From Chara braunii (Eukaryota > Streptophyta > Charophyceae > Charales > Characeae): DNA of 22,255 nt. The position numbers were made by a program, and so were the translations under genes. Numbering within the stretch: the first letter of the stretch is position 1; each line of letters opens with the position of its first letter. This document shows positions 1-7,007 of the stretch, one piece after another. The DNA lies in NCBI GenBank assembly GCA_003427395.1, contig BFEA01000532.1, positions 721,480 to 743,734 on the forward strand, read 5' to 3'. The notes beneath the pieces are model-generated. The model did no database searches. It was not told the DNA's origin and saw only the letters and a list, made by a program, of their open reading frames with translations.

Positions 1-24
1 AAAAAAAAAAAAAAAAAAAAAAAA
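1..24. repeat. poly(A) tract at window edge
   Basis: The window opens with 24 consecutive A. It could be the 3' tail of a plus-strand retroelement lying outside the window, but nothing upstream is visible to test this. Confidence 0.5.
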
Positions 25-1262
25 GACGATGTAGAAACAACATGTTATCAATATCTTGCTTGTAGTTGCATGGACAACATGGATGTATAAATGGCGTTCA
101 TGACGTTTGGCGGAGTGACCCCACCACACACATGCACAAACAGACAGATGTCGTCAAAGAGAGAGAGACGCATGCATAAAGCACACTCTCACGTTACCCG
201 CAAAGTTTTCAAGAATAGTCCTAACGACCAATCCCGAGAAGATGGATCATCATAATAAAAAAAAACTCGAAAAAAGAAAGGCAAATATGAAATAGCAAAC
301 AAGACTTCGCATACCCTCATACATTTTACGAACGAACTCTTTGAATATGTTGCACCGCAATTTGTATACGTACATAAAATCACTCACGGATGTTGAGTTT
401 TGAATATGAGGAATATAACGAGTATAAAACAAAATGTACGCTAACATCGGAAATACAACTTTGTAATTCCCGCTCACCCATGTCCTGCCGTGCCCCTCAT
501 TTGTGTACACATGCGCAGTCTCGCACGTCCATTTTCTAGGTGGCCTTGTCCCCGTCATCCACAGTGATGTTGTCAATATTGCGAGAATGTTGAGACCCGT
601 CTGCATTCCCCCGTTCCCCACCATCCCCCGTGGTCCTTTCCTGTGGTGTTGTTGTGCCATCACCTTGAGCGCATGAAGGCGGATGCAACGACATTCTCGT
701 GACGCTCATCCTAGCTGCGGACTCAGACTCCATCTCGTATATGTCTTCTATCGCAGCACCTGTTGCGAGGAGACTGCCATACATGGCACCTGCATCCACG
801 GCTTGTCGATTGCCATATTCGCTGCGCACATTTCCCGCTCCCCCGGAATCAATGGAGCCTTCACGGGGGGAAAGAAGAAAAGTAGGGCAAAGGAAGGGGG
901 GCGAGGCGCTACCGGGAGCGCTGCGCCCCGCCTTTGGCTGGGACAGCGGACAGGTGGGCCATGGTGAAGGCGGGTGGCGGCGACGGTCGCCATCTCTTCT
1001 CTCAACCAGGCGCTTTGTGCACGCGCATGTGACCGGAGGCGCTTATCCACACCATGTCACAGGCTGATGTGGCGGATGGACTGACTCCCGTTGGCTTTTT
1101 TCTTATGGGGGTTCCACATTTCACTCCATTGCTGCTGCGGTTTTGCACGTGGCATATGGCCTGGGAGGCGTTGGCTATGTCAACGCCGGTGGAGTACAGT
1201 GGAGTCAGCCCTTAGTAAACTGAAGTGTGAGTGCAGTGGCGACTGCAATCATGAGGAAGTGG
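25..1262. other. no clear gene; low-information flank
   Basis: About 1.2 kb without a convincing gene, RNA or mobile element, apart from a weak minus-strand coding remnant at 536-829. A short GA run lies near 158-168. From about 840 to 1050 the sequence is GC-rich with a pyrimidine-rich minus strand (near 845-905) that could be a splice-acceptor tract or low-complexity DNA. I see no recognisable domain in any frame. Confidence 0.4.
536..829 (-). pseudogene. possible coding remnant, unknown protein
   Basis: An open minus-strand frame of 97 codons with varied amino-acid composition: an Ala/Met-rich first half, then a Thr/Asp/Gly-rich polar end terminating in DDGDKAT. The annotated first codon is GTG; the frame stays open upstream to about 880 through residues such as REGSIDSGGAGN, so a real 5' end is not defined. 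A CCTAG/AAAATGG sequence at the stop and an ATGG/GTGAGC sequence about 75 bases further resemble acceptor and donor splice sites, so this might be part of an exon. No family is recognised. It could equally be a chance open frame in GC-rich DNA. Confidence 0.2.
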
Positions 1263-1805
1263 GTGCATCAGCATAATCAGGGCGCTGCTCGGCATCAGCA
1301 ACGGGGCGATGATCATCACCAGCACCATCATCAACAGGGCGTAGTTTGACACCATCATCACAGTCAGGGTTCGTCATCATCATTAGGGTGCTGCTCGTCG
1401 TCATCATCATCATCACCATCATCATCAACAGGGCGTGGTTCGACATCATCATCACGGTAATGGTTCGTCATCAGCATCAGGTGTCATCACTATCATCATC
1501 ATCAGGGTGCCGCTCGTCATTAACATCAAGGCATGGGTGGCGTCATTATCCACGCTGCTCATCATGATGATCATCATCATCATTGTGTCTTCATAGGGCG
1601 CCGCTGGGGTTGCTCGTTATCATCATCATCATCATTGTCATTACGCCAGTATCGTTACCATCATCAATAGTTCACCATCGTAAGGCGCTGTTGGCGAAGC
1701 TCGTCGTCATAGGGCGCTGCTCACCATCATCATCACTAGGTTATCATCCAAGGTGCTCGTCATTAGCACCATCATCATCCTTTTGTCATCACAGGGCGCG
1801 GTGCG

Positions 1806-1861
<56 letters not shown>

Positions 1862-2160
1862 GCAGGGCGCGGTGCGTCATCATCATCATCATCATCATCG
1901 TCATCATCATCATCATCAACATCATCATCATCGTCATCATCATCAATTTGTAATTATAGGGCGCTGTTAGTACTGTTCTTCAGTATGATCGGCAAGATCA
2001 TTTTGTCTTCATTTTCATCATTACTATCATCATCATCATTTTGTTATCATTAGATGCTGCTTTTCAAGGCCTTGTTTGCCATTCACATCAGCAGGTGAGG
2101 TGGTTGTCATCATCATCTTCATCATCATCATCTTCGGGATGTTGTTCATCGTCATCAGCA
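1263..2160. repeat. ATC/CAT compound microsatellite with GC spacer
   Basis: Nearly 900 bp of (ATC)n/(CAT)n repeat. The longest pure run is 18 CAT units at 1807-1860. A GC-rich spacer of the form AGGGCG(C/T)(T/G/C)G interrupts the trinucleotide repeat about eleven times, near 1279, 1336, 1385, 1433, 1505, 1596, 1683, 1713, 1793, 1864 and 1959, at intervals of roughly 50-90 bp. The array is therefore a minisatellite whose unit is spacer plus expandable trinucleotide. Long open frames here encode only His, Ser or Ile runs and are by-products of the repeat. Confidence 0.9.
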
Positions 2161-2340
2161 AATCCAAAAAAAGAAAACTCATATCTACCTTTCTTCATAA
2201 TAATTCTAAAAAAATTCTTATTCTTCCACTCATATCTTAGGAATTTGAGTTCCTAAAACTCTTGAGGCTCGTTTTTTCTTTTGTCCACTATTAATTTCTG
2301 GTTCCCCTTCAGGCGCATTAATGAATTATTTTTGTGTGGG
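2161..2340. other. AT-rich spacer, no gene
   Basis: AT-rich DNA between the trinucleotide array and block A. It contains a small stem-loop (arms TTAGGAA and TTCCTAA near 2237-2256) and several short A or T runs. Nothing else is recognised. Confidence 0.4.
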
Positions 2341-3100
2341 TGGGGGGTTGGGGTTTTAAGGAGGAGAGCTCTACTCCACAGGGGCTTCACAAGGTGGGGG
2401 GTGAAATGCCCTGGAGGGAGTGCGGGCAGATTGTTGGGTGTTGCCCAATTCTAGGGCTGGGAGAGATGTATGGGCTGGCATCATATCCCAGCGGAGGCAG
2501 ATAGGGGTGAGGGGGTGGCTGAGGCATACTTTGGGTGGAACTGGATGCCTTAGTGGAAGTAGGGGGAGGAAGCAGGTATATCCCAAGTTGGGGCCGATGA
2601 GGAGAGCTTGTGATCAGGGCAGTCCTTTTCGGTGGAGGCGGCGGAGGGATAGGGGGAGATGTAGGGGAAGGGGGGAAATAATCTACAACAACGTCTGGAA
2701 TTCTGGTTCTCCTCTTTACTTATGGCGAGGGGGTGGGTTGGGGGAGAGCTCTACTCTGCAGGGGCTTCTCAAGGAGGGAGGTGGTTGCCCTGAAGGGAGA
2801 CGGGGCAAATTTTGGGGGATGCTCTATTCTGGGGCTGGGGAAAATGTATGGGTCGACATCATATCCCAGGGGAGGCAGATAAGGGCAAGGGGTTGGCAGA
2901 GGCATACTTTGGGTGGGAACTGGATGCCTTTGTGGGAGTAGGGGGGGGAAATGGGTCTGTCCCAAGTTGGGGTCGATGAGGAGTGCTCGTGATCAGGGGC
3001 GGTCCTTTTCGGTGGAGGCAGTGGTGGGGCAGGGGGATGAGGGGAAAGGGGGGAATTTCTATATCCTTTGCTTGAATTTGGTTGGGACCTTTTCTGATTC
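2341..3100 (+). repeat. tandem duplication, 380-bp unit (block A, 5' part)
   Basis: Two G-rich copies lie head to tail at an offset of 380 bp. Landmarks: GAGAGCTCTACTC at 2364 and 2744, TCATATCCCAG near 2480 and 2860, GGCATACTTTGGGTGG near 2522 and 2902, and GTCCTTTTCGGTGGAGGC at 2622 and 3002. The copies differ by many substitutions and small indels, so the duplication is old. A related sequence occurs at the start of block B (about 20640-20690: CCCTGTGAGG, then TTTCACAAGGTGGGAGG), so this is part of a dispersed repeat. The open frames show no domain and are treated as fortuitous. Confidence 0.85.
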
Positions 3101-3214
3101 TTCCTGGAATATTCAAAATAAGCACCCTTGTTATTTCCTGATAGCTTGAAGACTCTCTCAGGACTTTGAGGGACTGTTGGTGGTTTATACGAAGCTGCAC
3201 TGGAATTAGACTGT

Positions 3215-3810
3215 TATATTCAGGATCCGTGGCTGTTCCATGGCAGAACGACGCTGGCCGGAGCCGGGATGATGCCCTGTAACTTGCCGAAGGTGAGGGC
3301 ATGAGGCCTTGTAGAGAGAGTTGGGGATGCTATGCGGGGGCATCCTAAGGGAAAACTGGGGGTTGCTGACACAGGACGACACTGGTCGGAGCTGGAGTGA
3401 GTCACGTTGCTCTGTAACCTAGCGGCTAGGGGGCGTGAGGCCTGGATGAGTTTGTCAGAGCATAAGTCAGTTTTGGTGAGCTTTGCTATGATTTGCTGGA
3501 ATTCCCTTAGATACTTGAGTGTTCGGAGAATTGCGGGTGGATTTCAGGAGGTGTTTAGCGATCGTAAAAAAGGATTCGTAGTTTTTCTCATCATCTATAT
3601 CCGTAGTTTTCTCATCATCTATCCCGATTTTCAGCAGTTTGTTTATGATCTTGGAGGATACTCTCAAGCCGAAACCGGGTAATGACCCTGGTACTTCAAT
3701 TTGTTCATAAATCTTTTCTACATGTCTTCATATGGGACGCTGGGCCCGATTCCCAGCACATGCTGCTCCCCACGAATAGATTGGAGCATGTCTTCTAAAA
3801 AAGAAAATTT
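3215..3810 (+). mobile_element. dispersed repeat block A, 3' part with tail motif
   Basis: This stretch is collinear with 21443 onward in block B. It contains two copies of a motif family (GACGACACTGG ... GCTGG ... CCCTGTAACC) at 3246-3289 and 3374-3422, 128 bp apart, each followed by a GCATGAGGCC-like segment. It ends with a 57-bp tail motif at 3731-3785 (starting TATGGGACGCTGGGCCCG), then an A-rich stretch at 3798-3808. The same tail motif ends the LINE 3' UTR at 7070-7126 on the other strand. I infer a non-LTR-type element or a nonautonomous relative that ends near 3810. No reverse transcriptase is visible within it. Confidence 0.5.
3731..3785 (+). repeat. 57-bp tail motif, copy in block A
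   Basis: It begins TATGGGACGCTGGGCCCG and ends near CCCCACGAATAGATTGGA. Aligned without gaps to the complement of 7070-7126 in the LINE 3' UTR, about 46 of 57 positions agree. The segment CTGGG-CCCGATT-CCCAG can form a 5-bp stem with a 7-nt loop. Confidence 0.75.
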
Positions 3811-4535
3811 GGAGCCTTCACGACGGACGTGGTCCCGTCTTCTTCCCTCTGCTGGACCTTCGTGTTCGCCGTGGCTGTCGGGAACACAACCACGACATCT
3901 TGAGAGTAGTTCTCCTTCATGCTCTCGGCGGTCCTGACATCGGCAGTGTTGTCAATCTTCCAGTCGAATGACCCTCGCGAGGGGCTCAGGCGCAAGGCGT
4001 GTAAAACTTGCCGCTGAACTGTTGATTGGCTTGCAAGGCATCAAACAAAATTTTCACCTTTGCTTTGACGACGGAATCGGTCTCCCCTGGGTTCTCGACC
4101 TGCATACGGTACAAAATCACCTACTCCGTCGTTTTGAACCAAATATCCTTTGGCATGCGGCCAATCGTCTTCCATCCGGTCTTGTACTTCACCGCCATCT
4201 TCCACTCCCCACCTTGGATGCATGGCTAAAAAATGTCGTTATGCCAGAGGATGTTATGGCCCCACTTATCCTCACTAGTGCGAGCGTGTTTGTCCTCCAA
4301 GAAATAAAGACTGTTTGGGTCTTTACAGAAGTTGGGAGGAATTGGATCGCCCGGTGCCAACTTCGTCGCCTCATCCGGTATATCAACCTCGTAGTTATCA
4401 TGGTATCGGTCCAATCGAGTATCTCCTTTCATAGGCGTACATTCGACCCTGTCCACCATCGAGGCTACACTGTTCGCGAGTGGCGGGTTCGAGCATCCTT
4501 GTGATCGCGCGATTCCCCCTGTGTGCGTGTGTCAT
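3795..4535 (-). pseudogene. decayed coding sequence, unidentified protein
   Basis: One minus-strand frame reads coherently from about 4535 to 3986 through in-frame stops at 4226-4228 (TAG), 4121-4123 (TAG) and 3986-3988 (TGA). A second frame, reached by a shift near 3990, then continues to a stop at 3795. Composition is protein-like throughout: for example YHDNYEVDIPDEATKLAPGD, then EWKMAVKYKTGWKTIGRMPK, then VKAKVKILFDALQANQQFSG, then FDWKIDNTADVRTAESMKEN. I do not recognise the family. There is no signal peptide, membrane segment or zinc-binding pattern. The last residues fall in the A-rich tail of block A, so the true 3' end is probably lost at that junction. It may be a host gene copy or cargo of another element. 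Confidence 0.45.
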
Positions 4536-4639
4536 GCCACGTGCAGGGTCCATGCCGTCGTGCTCTGTTGCAACGCCCTCGCCACACCTCCCGGCTAAAC
4601 CGGTGTCTGGTCCCACATCGAGGTCGGAGTTAGAGGAAT

Positions 4640-4713
4640 CTCCCTCTCTCTCTCTCTGTGTGTGAACCTCTCACGAGAATGAATCTTCCTCTTTGTCGAG
4701 GAAGATTCATTCT
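4640..4713. repeat. (CT)n microsatellite and 16-bp stem-loop
   Basis: A short CT/GT run at 4640-4663 is followed by an inverted repeat: left arm 4676-4691 (AGAATGAATCTTCCTC), six-base loop TTTGTC, right arm 4698-4713, a perfect 16-bp stem. No T-run follows immediately and no neighbouring gene suggests a function. Confidence 0.7.
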
Positions 4714-4784
4714 TGTTGGGCATGTCTGATTTCCTTTGTTGTTTTTTTGTTTTTTTTTAACAGAATGTTGTATGTTTTTTTTCG

Positions 4785-4955
4785 TGTTTTTTTTTTTTTT
4801 AAATATGATTTTTTCGTGATGTACTACCGGTTGTCCGAGGCTCAACAATAAAGTCCGAGGCTCGGGAATGATCGGGCTACTGGTAGTCCGAGCCTTGGAC
4901 TCGATAGTTGGGCGAGGTACTGGTGGTTTAACCACTACAGCCAGGACACGGTGTT
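4785..4955 (-). mobile_element. SINE-like 3' portion with poly(A)
   Basis: On the minus strand this stretch reads GGTTAAACCACCAGTACCTC, then three GTCCGAG/CTCGGAC-type motifs, then an A-rich end (T-rich at 4785-4800 on plus). The segment AAACCACCAGTACCTCGCCC is shared with the plus-strand SINE at about 19010-19030, linking it to that family. Its 5' part is unclear because of the intervening sequence and the U2 insertion further upstream. Confidence 0.5.
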
Positions 4956-5052
4956 CAGAAGTGGGACTATACTGGTCGTGATATCCAACCCACCTCTGCA
5001 AGGTTGTAGTTCCCAACTCGACACACAATGCCACATGGGCGCGCCACACAGA

Positions 5053-5064
5053 TGCGGCATACAT
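5053..5064. repeat. target-site duplication, left copy (U2 insertion)
   Basis: TGCGGCATACAT at 5053-5064 is repeated exactly at 5235-5246. The two copies bracket the U2-derived insert and its poly(A) tail, as expected for LINE-mediated retroposition. Confidence 0.9.
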
Positions 5065-5234
5065 CTTTTTTTTTTTTTTTTTTAATATGGTGCGATGGAC
5101 CACAAATCAGATATTAAACTGATCAGTTTCTTTTTGTTTTTAATGTGTTGCGATGGACCACAAATCAGATATTAAACTGATCAGAACAGATTCTACACTT
5201 CTTGATGTTAGCCAAAAGGCCGCTAGAAAGGTAT
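5065..5234 (-). pseudogene. U2 snRNA retropseudogene
   Basis: The minus strand starts at 5234 with ATACCTTTCT, the green-lineage U2 5' end, followed by GGCCTTTTGGCTAA, ATCAAG, GTGTAG, ATCTGTTCTGATCAGTTTAA and TATCTGAT. It then has a plant-like stem-loop II segment (GTGGTCCATCG). The match covers roughly the first 95 nt of U2 and lacks the Sm site and 3' stem-loops. Changes include small insertions after position 10 and near AAGAAGTGTAG, and GTAGTA altered to GTAGAA in the branch-point recognition sequence, so it cannot be a normal functional U2. It ends in an 18-A tail (T at 5066-5083 on plus) and is flanked by a 12-bp target-site duplication. The 3' part is duplicated internally (5081-5126 and 5139-5184). 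Confidence 0.9.
5081..5184 (-). repeat. internal duplication of U2 segment, 58-bp offset
   Basis: A 36-bp identical segment (TGCGATGGACC ... ACTGATCAG on plus) lies at 5091-5126 and 5149-5184. Similarity extends a further ten bases to the T-rich side. Each copy is followed, in the minus direction, by its own A-rich stretch. The duplication lies inside the single target-site duplication, so it arose during or after insertion. Confidence 0.9.
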
Positions 5235-5246
5235 TGCGGCATACAT
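5235..5246. repeat. target-site duplication, right copy (U2 insertion)
   Basis: This is the exact repeat of 5053-5064. It starts at the base immediately outside the first U2 nucleotide (5234), so the U2 5' end is complete. Confidence 0.9.
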
Positions 5247-5284
5247 ACATGCAGTACACATATATCATGTAGTACGGTAGTACA

Positions 5285-5463
5285 ACTTTTTTTGTTTCTT
5301 TGTTTTGTTTTGTTCTTCGTTAGAAGGGTGACGGTCTTTTGATATAAATGTTGAACGGCCAGGCCCCAGGTTAACTCAGAGTTATTCTCACTCGTCCGAT
5401 TGCATCTGGATTCGAACTTGGGTCTGTATTTTAAACATTGCATGGGTGTGCCAACTGAGCGAG
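5285..5463 (-). mobile_element. tRNA-derived SINE, minus strand
   Basis: The minus strand begins GGCCTCGCTCAGTTGGCACAC, an A-box-like Pol III promoter (about 5444-5463), and has a B-box-like AAGTTCGAATCC at 5408-5421. The head matches plus-strand copies at 13236, 14656 and 18860 (TAGCTCAGTTGGTACACCC ... GTTGAAATACAGACC ... TTCGAATCC). It runs into an A-rich tail (T-rich on plus at 5287-5314). An anticodon-like GAA suggests descent from tRNA-Phe, which is inference. The body is about 180 bp. Confidence 0.7.
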
Positions 5464-5669
5464 GCCTATCGAAGATGTCATCGTGTAGTACACCATGATA
5501 TTATAACAATCCAAATATCACTTCTGTACAGCGACAATGATTGCGAGCTTAGGCTCCCAAACCGCTGTCACGCCGTCATCCTCGGGCTTCGCCACATTTC
5601 TTCTTACTCAACTCTCCGCCTTCCATCCACCCACGACGATCCTTGATTTGTCTGAGCATCGCCGGTGCC

Positions 5670-5686
5670 CGTAAAGACCTACTGCC
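5670..5686. repeat. 17-bp direct repeat, left copy
   Basis: CGTAAAGACCTACTGCC occurs exactly at 5670-5686 and 5945-5961, bracketing 258 bp. The size fits a target-site duplication of a retroposed insert. Confidence 0.8.
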
Positions 5687-5944
5687 GTTCTTCTGGACAT
5701 CCTTTAAGCACCAGTACACCACACATCGGCCTGTGGGTGTCAGCACGAAACACACACCACTTCGGAGGTTGCCAATTTTTTTTTCAACGGCGCCCTACGC
5801 CGTGCAACCCCTCGGAGTTTTGCTTGTGGTGACAAAAACTTTCTGCAAGGCTGGGGCCTTGTACTCGTGGTTTAAGATTCGGAACAATACAGAGAATATT
5901 AGCATGGCCCCTGCGCAAGGATGACACGTGTGGAATGCGTAGAT
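5687..5944 (+). mobile_element. 258-bp insert carrying a U6-like sequence
   Basis: The stretch between two exact 17-bp direct repeats. Its 3' third is U6 snRNA-like; the first two thirds are unrecognised and include a T9 run at 5777-5785. There is no poly(A) at either junction, so it is not a standard snRNA retropseudogene. Possible origins are a chimeric retroposon, a template-switch product or a segmental duplication. Confidence 0.5.
5861..5944 (+). pseudogene. U6 snRNA-like sequence (probable pseudogene)
   Basis: The core at 5877-5928 matches U6 almost perfectly: GGAACAATACAGAGA, then ATTAGCATGGCCCCTGCGC, then AAGGATGACACG. It keeps the ACAGAGA box and the AGC catalytic triad. Against the conserved U6 core I see one inserted C (ATTCGG), one G-to-A (AACAATAC) and one G-to-T (GAATATT). 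The 5' part (GTACTCG onward) lacks most of the usual 5' stem-loop, and the 3' part is shortened and divergent, with no T-run terminator before the flanking repeat. No upstream TATA/USE pair is evident. I infer a pseudogene; a divergent functional copy is unlikely. Confidence 0.8.
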
Positions 5945-5961
5945 CGTAAAGACCTACTGCC
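5945..5961. repeat. 17-bp direct repeat, right copy
   Basis: Exact match to 5670-5686. It begins immediately after the degenerate U6 3' end. Confidence 0.8.
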
Positions 5962-5963
5962 TA

Positions 5964-6053
5964 TTAGTGTCTAACAGTCATTGCTACTATAGGCTAGTGT
6001 CTAACAGTCATTGCTACTATAGGCTAGTGTCTAACAGTCATTGCTACTATTGG
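5964..6053. repeat. 30-bp tandem repeat, three units
   Basis: Units at 5964-5993, 5994-6023 and 6024-6053, each close to TAGTGTCTAACAGTCATTGC followed by TACTATAGG. Only the first two bases of unit 1 and one base near the end of unit 3 differ. There are no spacers, so this is a minisatellite. Confidence 0.95.
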
Positions 6054-6425
6054 CTTGTCCGCAAAGTGAATGGATTTACTATTGCTAATCCACCTGAGTG
6101 GCAGATGGTTTACTTCCACTCCACCTGAAGTCAACAGTTTGAAGGGGTGTTAGTAGACAGACTTTGGTGGAGGAAATCGTTGGGGAACCTGTAGTAGGGG
6201 CTGTCTGAGGGGGATCCTCCAAGATAGGATGGTCTGGGTCCCATAAATTAGTTGCTAACTGTAGATAGGTACCTGTCGTGGGTCCAGAAAAAAAAGAAAA
6301 AAAGGAGAAAGATCTGCTTACTAATCCTGGTGGTATGTAGTATGGCTCGGTACGGGTGGTTCCGTCATGCCCCGGTTTCCAAGACAACTACTGGGACGTA
6401 CCCAATGTTCGATTTCGAAGACAAA
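6054..6425. other. no gene seen
   Basis: About 370 bp between the 30-bp array and the foldback element. An A-rich stretch lies at 6288-6304. No coding or RNA signature is recognised. Confidence 0.4.
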
Positions 6426-6881
6426 GGGGCTCGTTCGACACTCCTCGGGCGCGTAAAGTCCCCGAGGAATTGTTTGTTCCACCTATCCTCGGGGATGCAG
6501 TCGGCAAAAAAAAGTGAAAACACTCCGAAGGAAGTTCCTTGGGCTCCGAGGATTCCCCAGCCATTTCTTCCTTTTGCCCAAGGGACCTCACGAGGTCCCT
6601 TGGGCAAAAGGAATCCGCATTTCACGGAGAGGAGCGGGCACATGGGTAGAGAGACCTTACAACCGATAATCTGGATTGTGGCGGCACCCTATTCGCTGAA
6701 GGCCTCAAATACATTTGACTTTTTTTTTCTTTTCTTTTTTCTTGTCTGGCATGGTTCGAAGGAAATGTCCTCGGGCGACGTCCCGAGGACAAGTGGAACG
6801 ATGGCGGGAATTTCCTTGAAAACCCCCCAAGGAAACTTCCTTCGGCCCCGAGGATGCCCTAAGGAGTGTCGAACGAGCCCC
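6426..6881. mobile_element. foldback / MITE-like element with nested inverted repeats
   Basis: The outer arms are an exact 20-bp inverted repeat: GGGGCTCGTTCGACACTCCT at 6426-6445 and its complement at 6862-6881. Inner arms at 6525-6543 and 6826-6845 (CCGAAGGAAGTTCCTTGGG type) are also inverted. Further local hairpins (TCCTCGGG/CCCGAGGA near 6442-6468 and 6768-6788) and a central 46-bp palindrome are nested inside. An AAA on each side is a possible but weak target-site duplication. There is no transposase, so it would be nonautonomous. The superfamily is not assigned. Confidence 0.7.
6568..6613. repeat. 46-bp near-perfect palindrome
   Basis: Two perfect 22-base arms, TTCCTTTTGCCCAAGGGACC plus TC on the left and the complement on the right, separated only by AC (6590-6591). 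It sits inside the foldback element and could extrude as a cruciform. Confidence 0.95.
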
Positions 6882-6980
6882 AAAGATACCTATAAGTGCA
6901 CACCGGACTTATCGAACCAAACTTTCTGAAACCGACCTTGAACCATTTCCTGAGTTTTGTGCCACCAGTACATCCGAGCC

Positions 6981-7007
6981 TTTTTTTTTTTTTTTTTTTT
7001 TTTTTTT
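6981..7007 (-). other. LINE poly(A) tail
   Basis: 27 T on the plus strand, directly downstream of the LINE 3' UTR. It marks the 3' end of the element. Confidence 0.85.

Noticed and set aside
250-663. Minus-strand 137-codon frame with a hydrophobic C-terminus
   Set aside because: The last part is translated from AT-rich low-complexity DNA, no domain is recognised, and it overlaps the alternative frame at 536-829.
1346-2053. Open frames rich in His, Ile or Ser across the CAT/ATC array
   Set aside because: They are translations of the trinucleotide repeat; all frames stay open and none has non-repeat sequence of note.
2420-2941. Plus-strand 173-codon frame in the 380-bp tandem repeat
   Set aside because: Gly/Arg/Trp-rich translation of G-rich repeat DNA. 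The second repeat copy is only partly open in the same frame, and no domain is visible.
3731-3752. TGGGACGCTGGGCCCG as a retroviral-type primer-binding site after an LTR
   Set aside because: The same sequence lies inside the LINE 3' UTR near its poly(A), no LTR pair or gag-pol was seen, and only an unusual tRNA end would match.
5964-6053. 30-bp repeats reminiscent of a CRISPR array
   Set aside because: The units are directly adjacent, with no spacers, and the context is eukaryotic.
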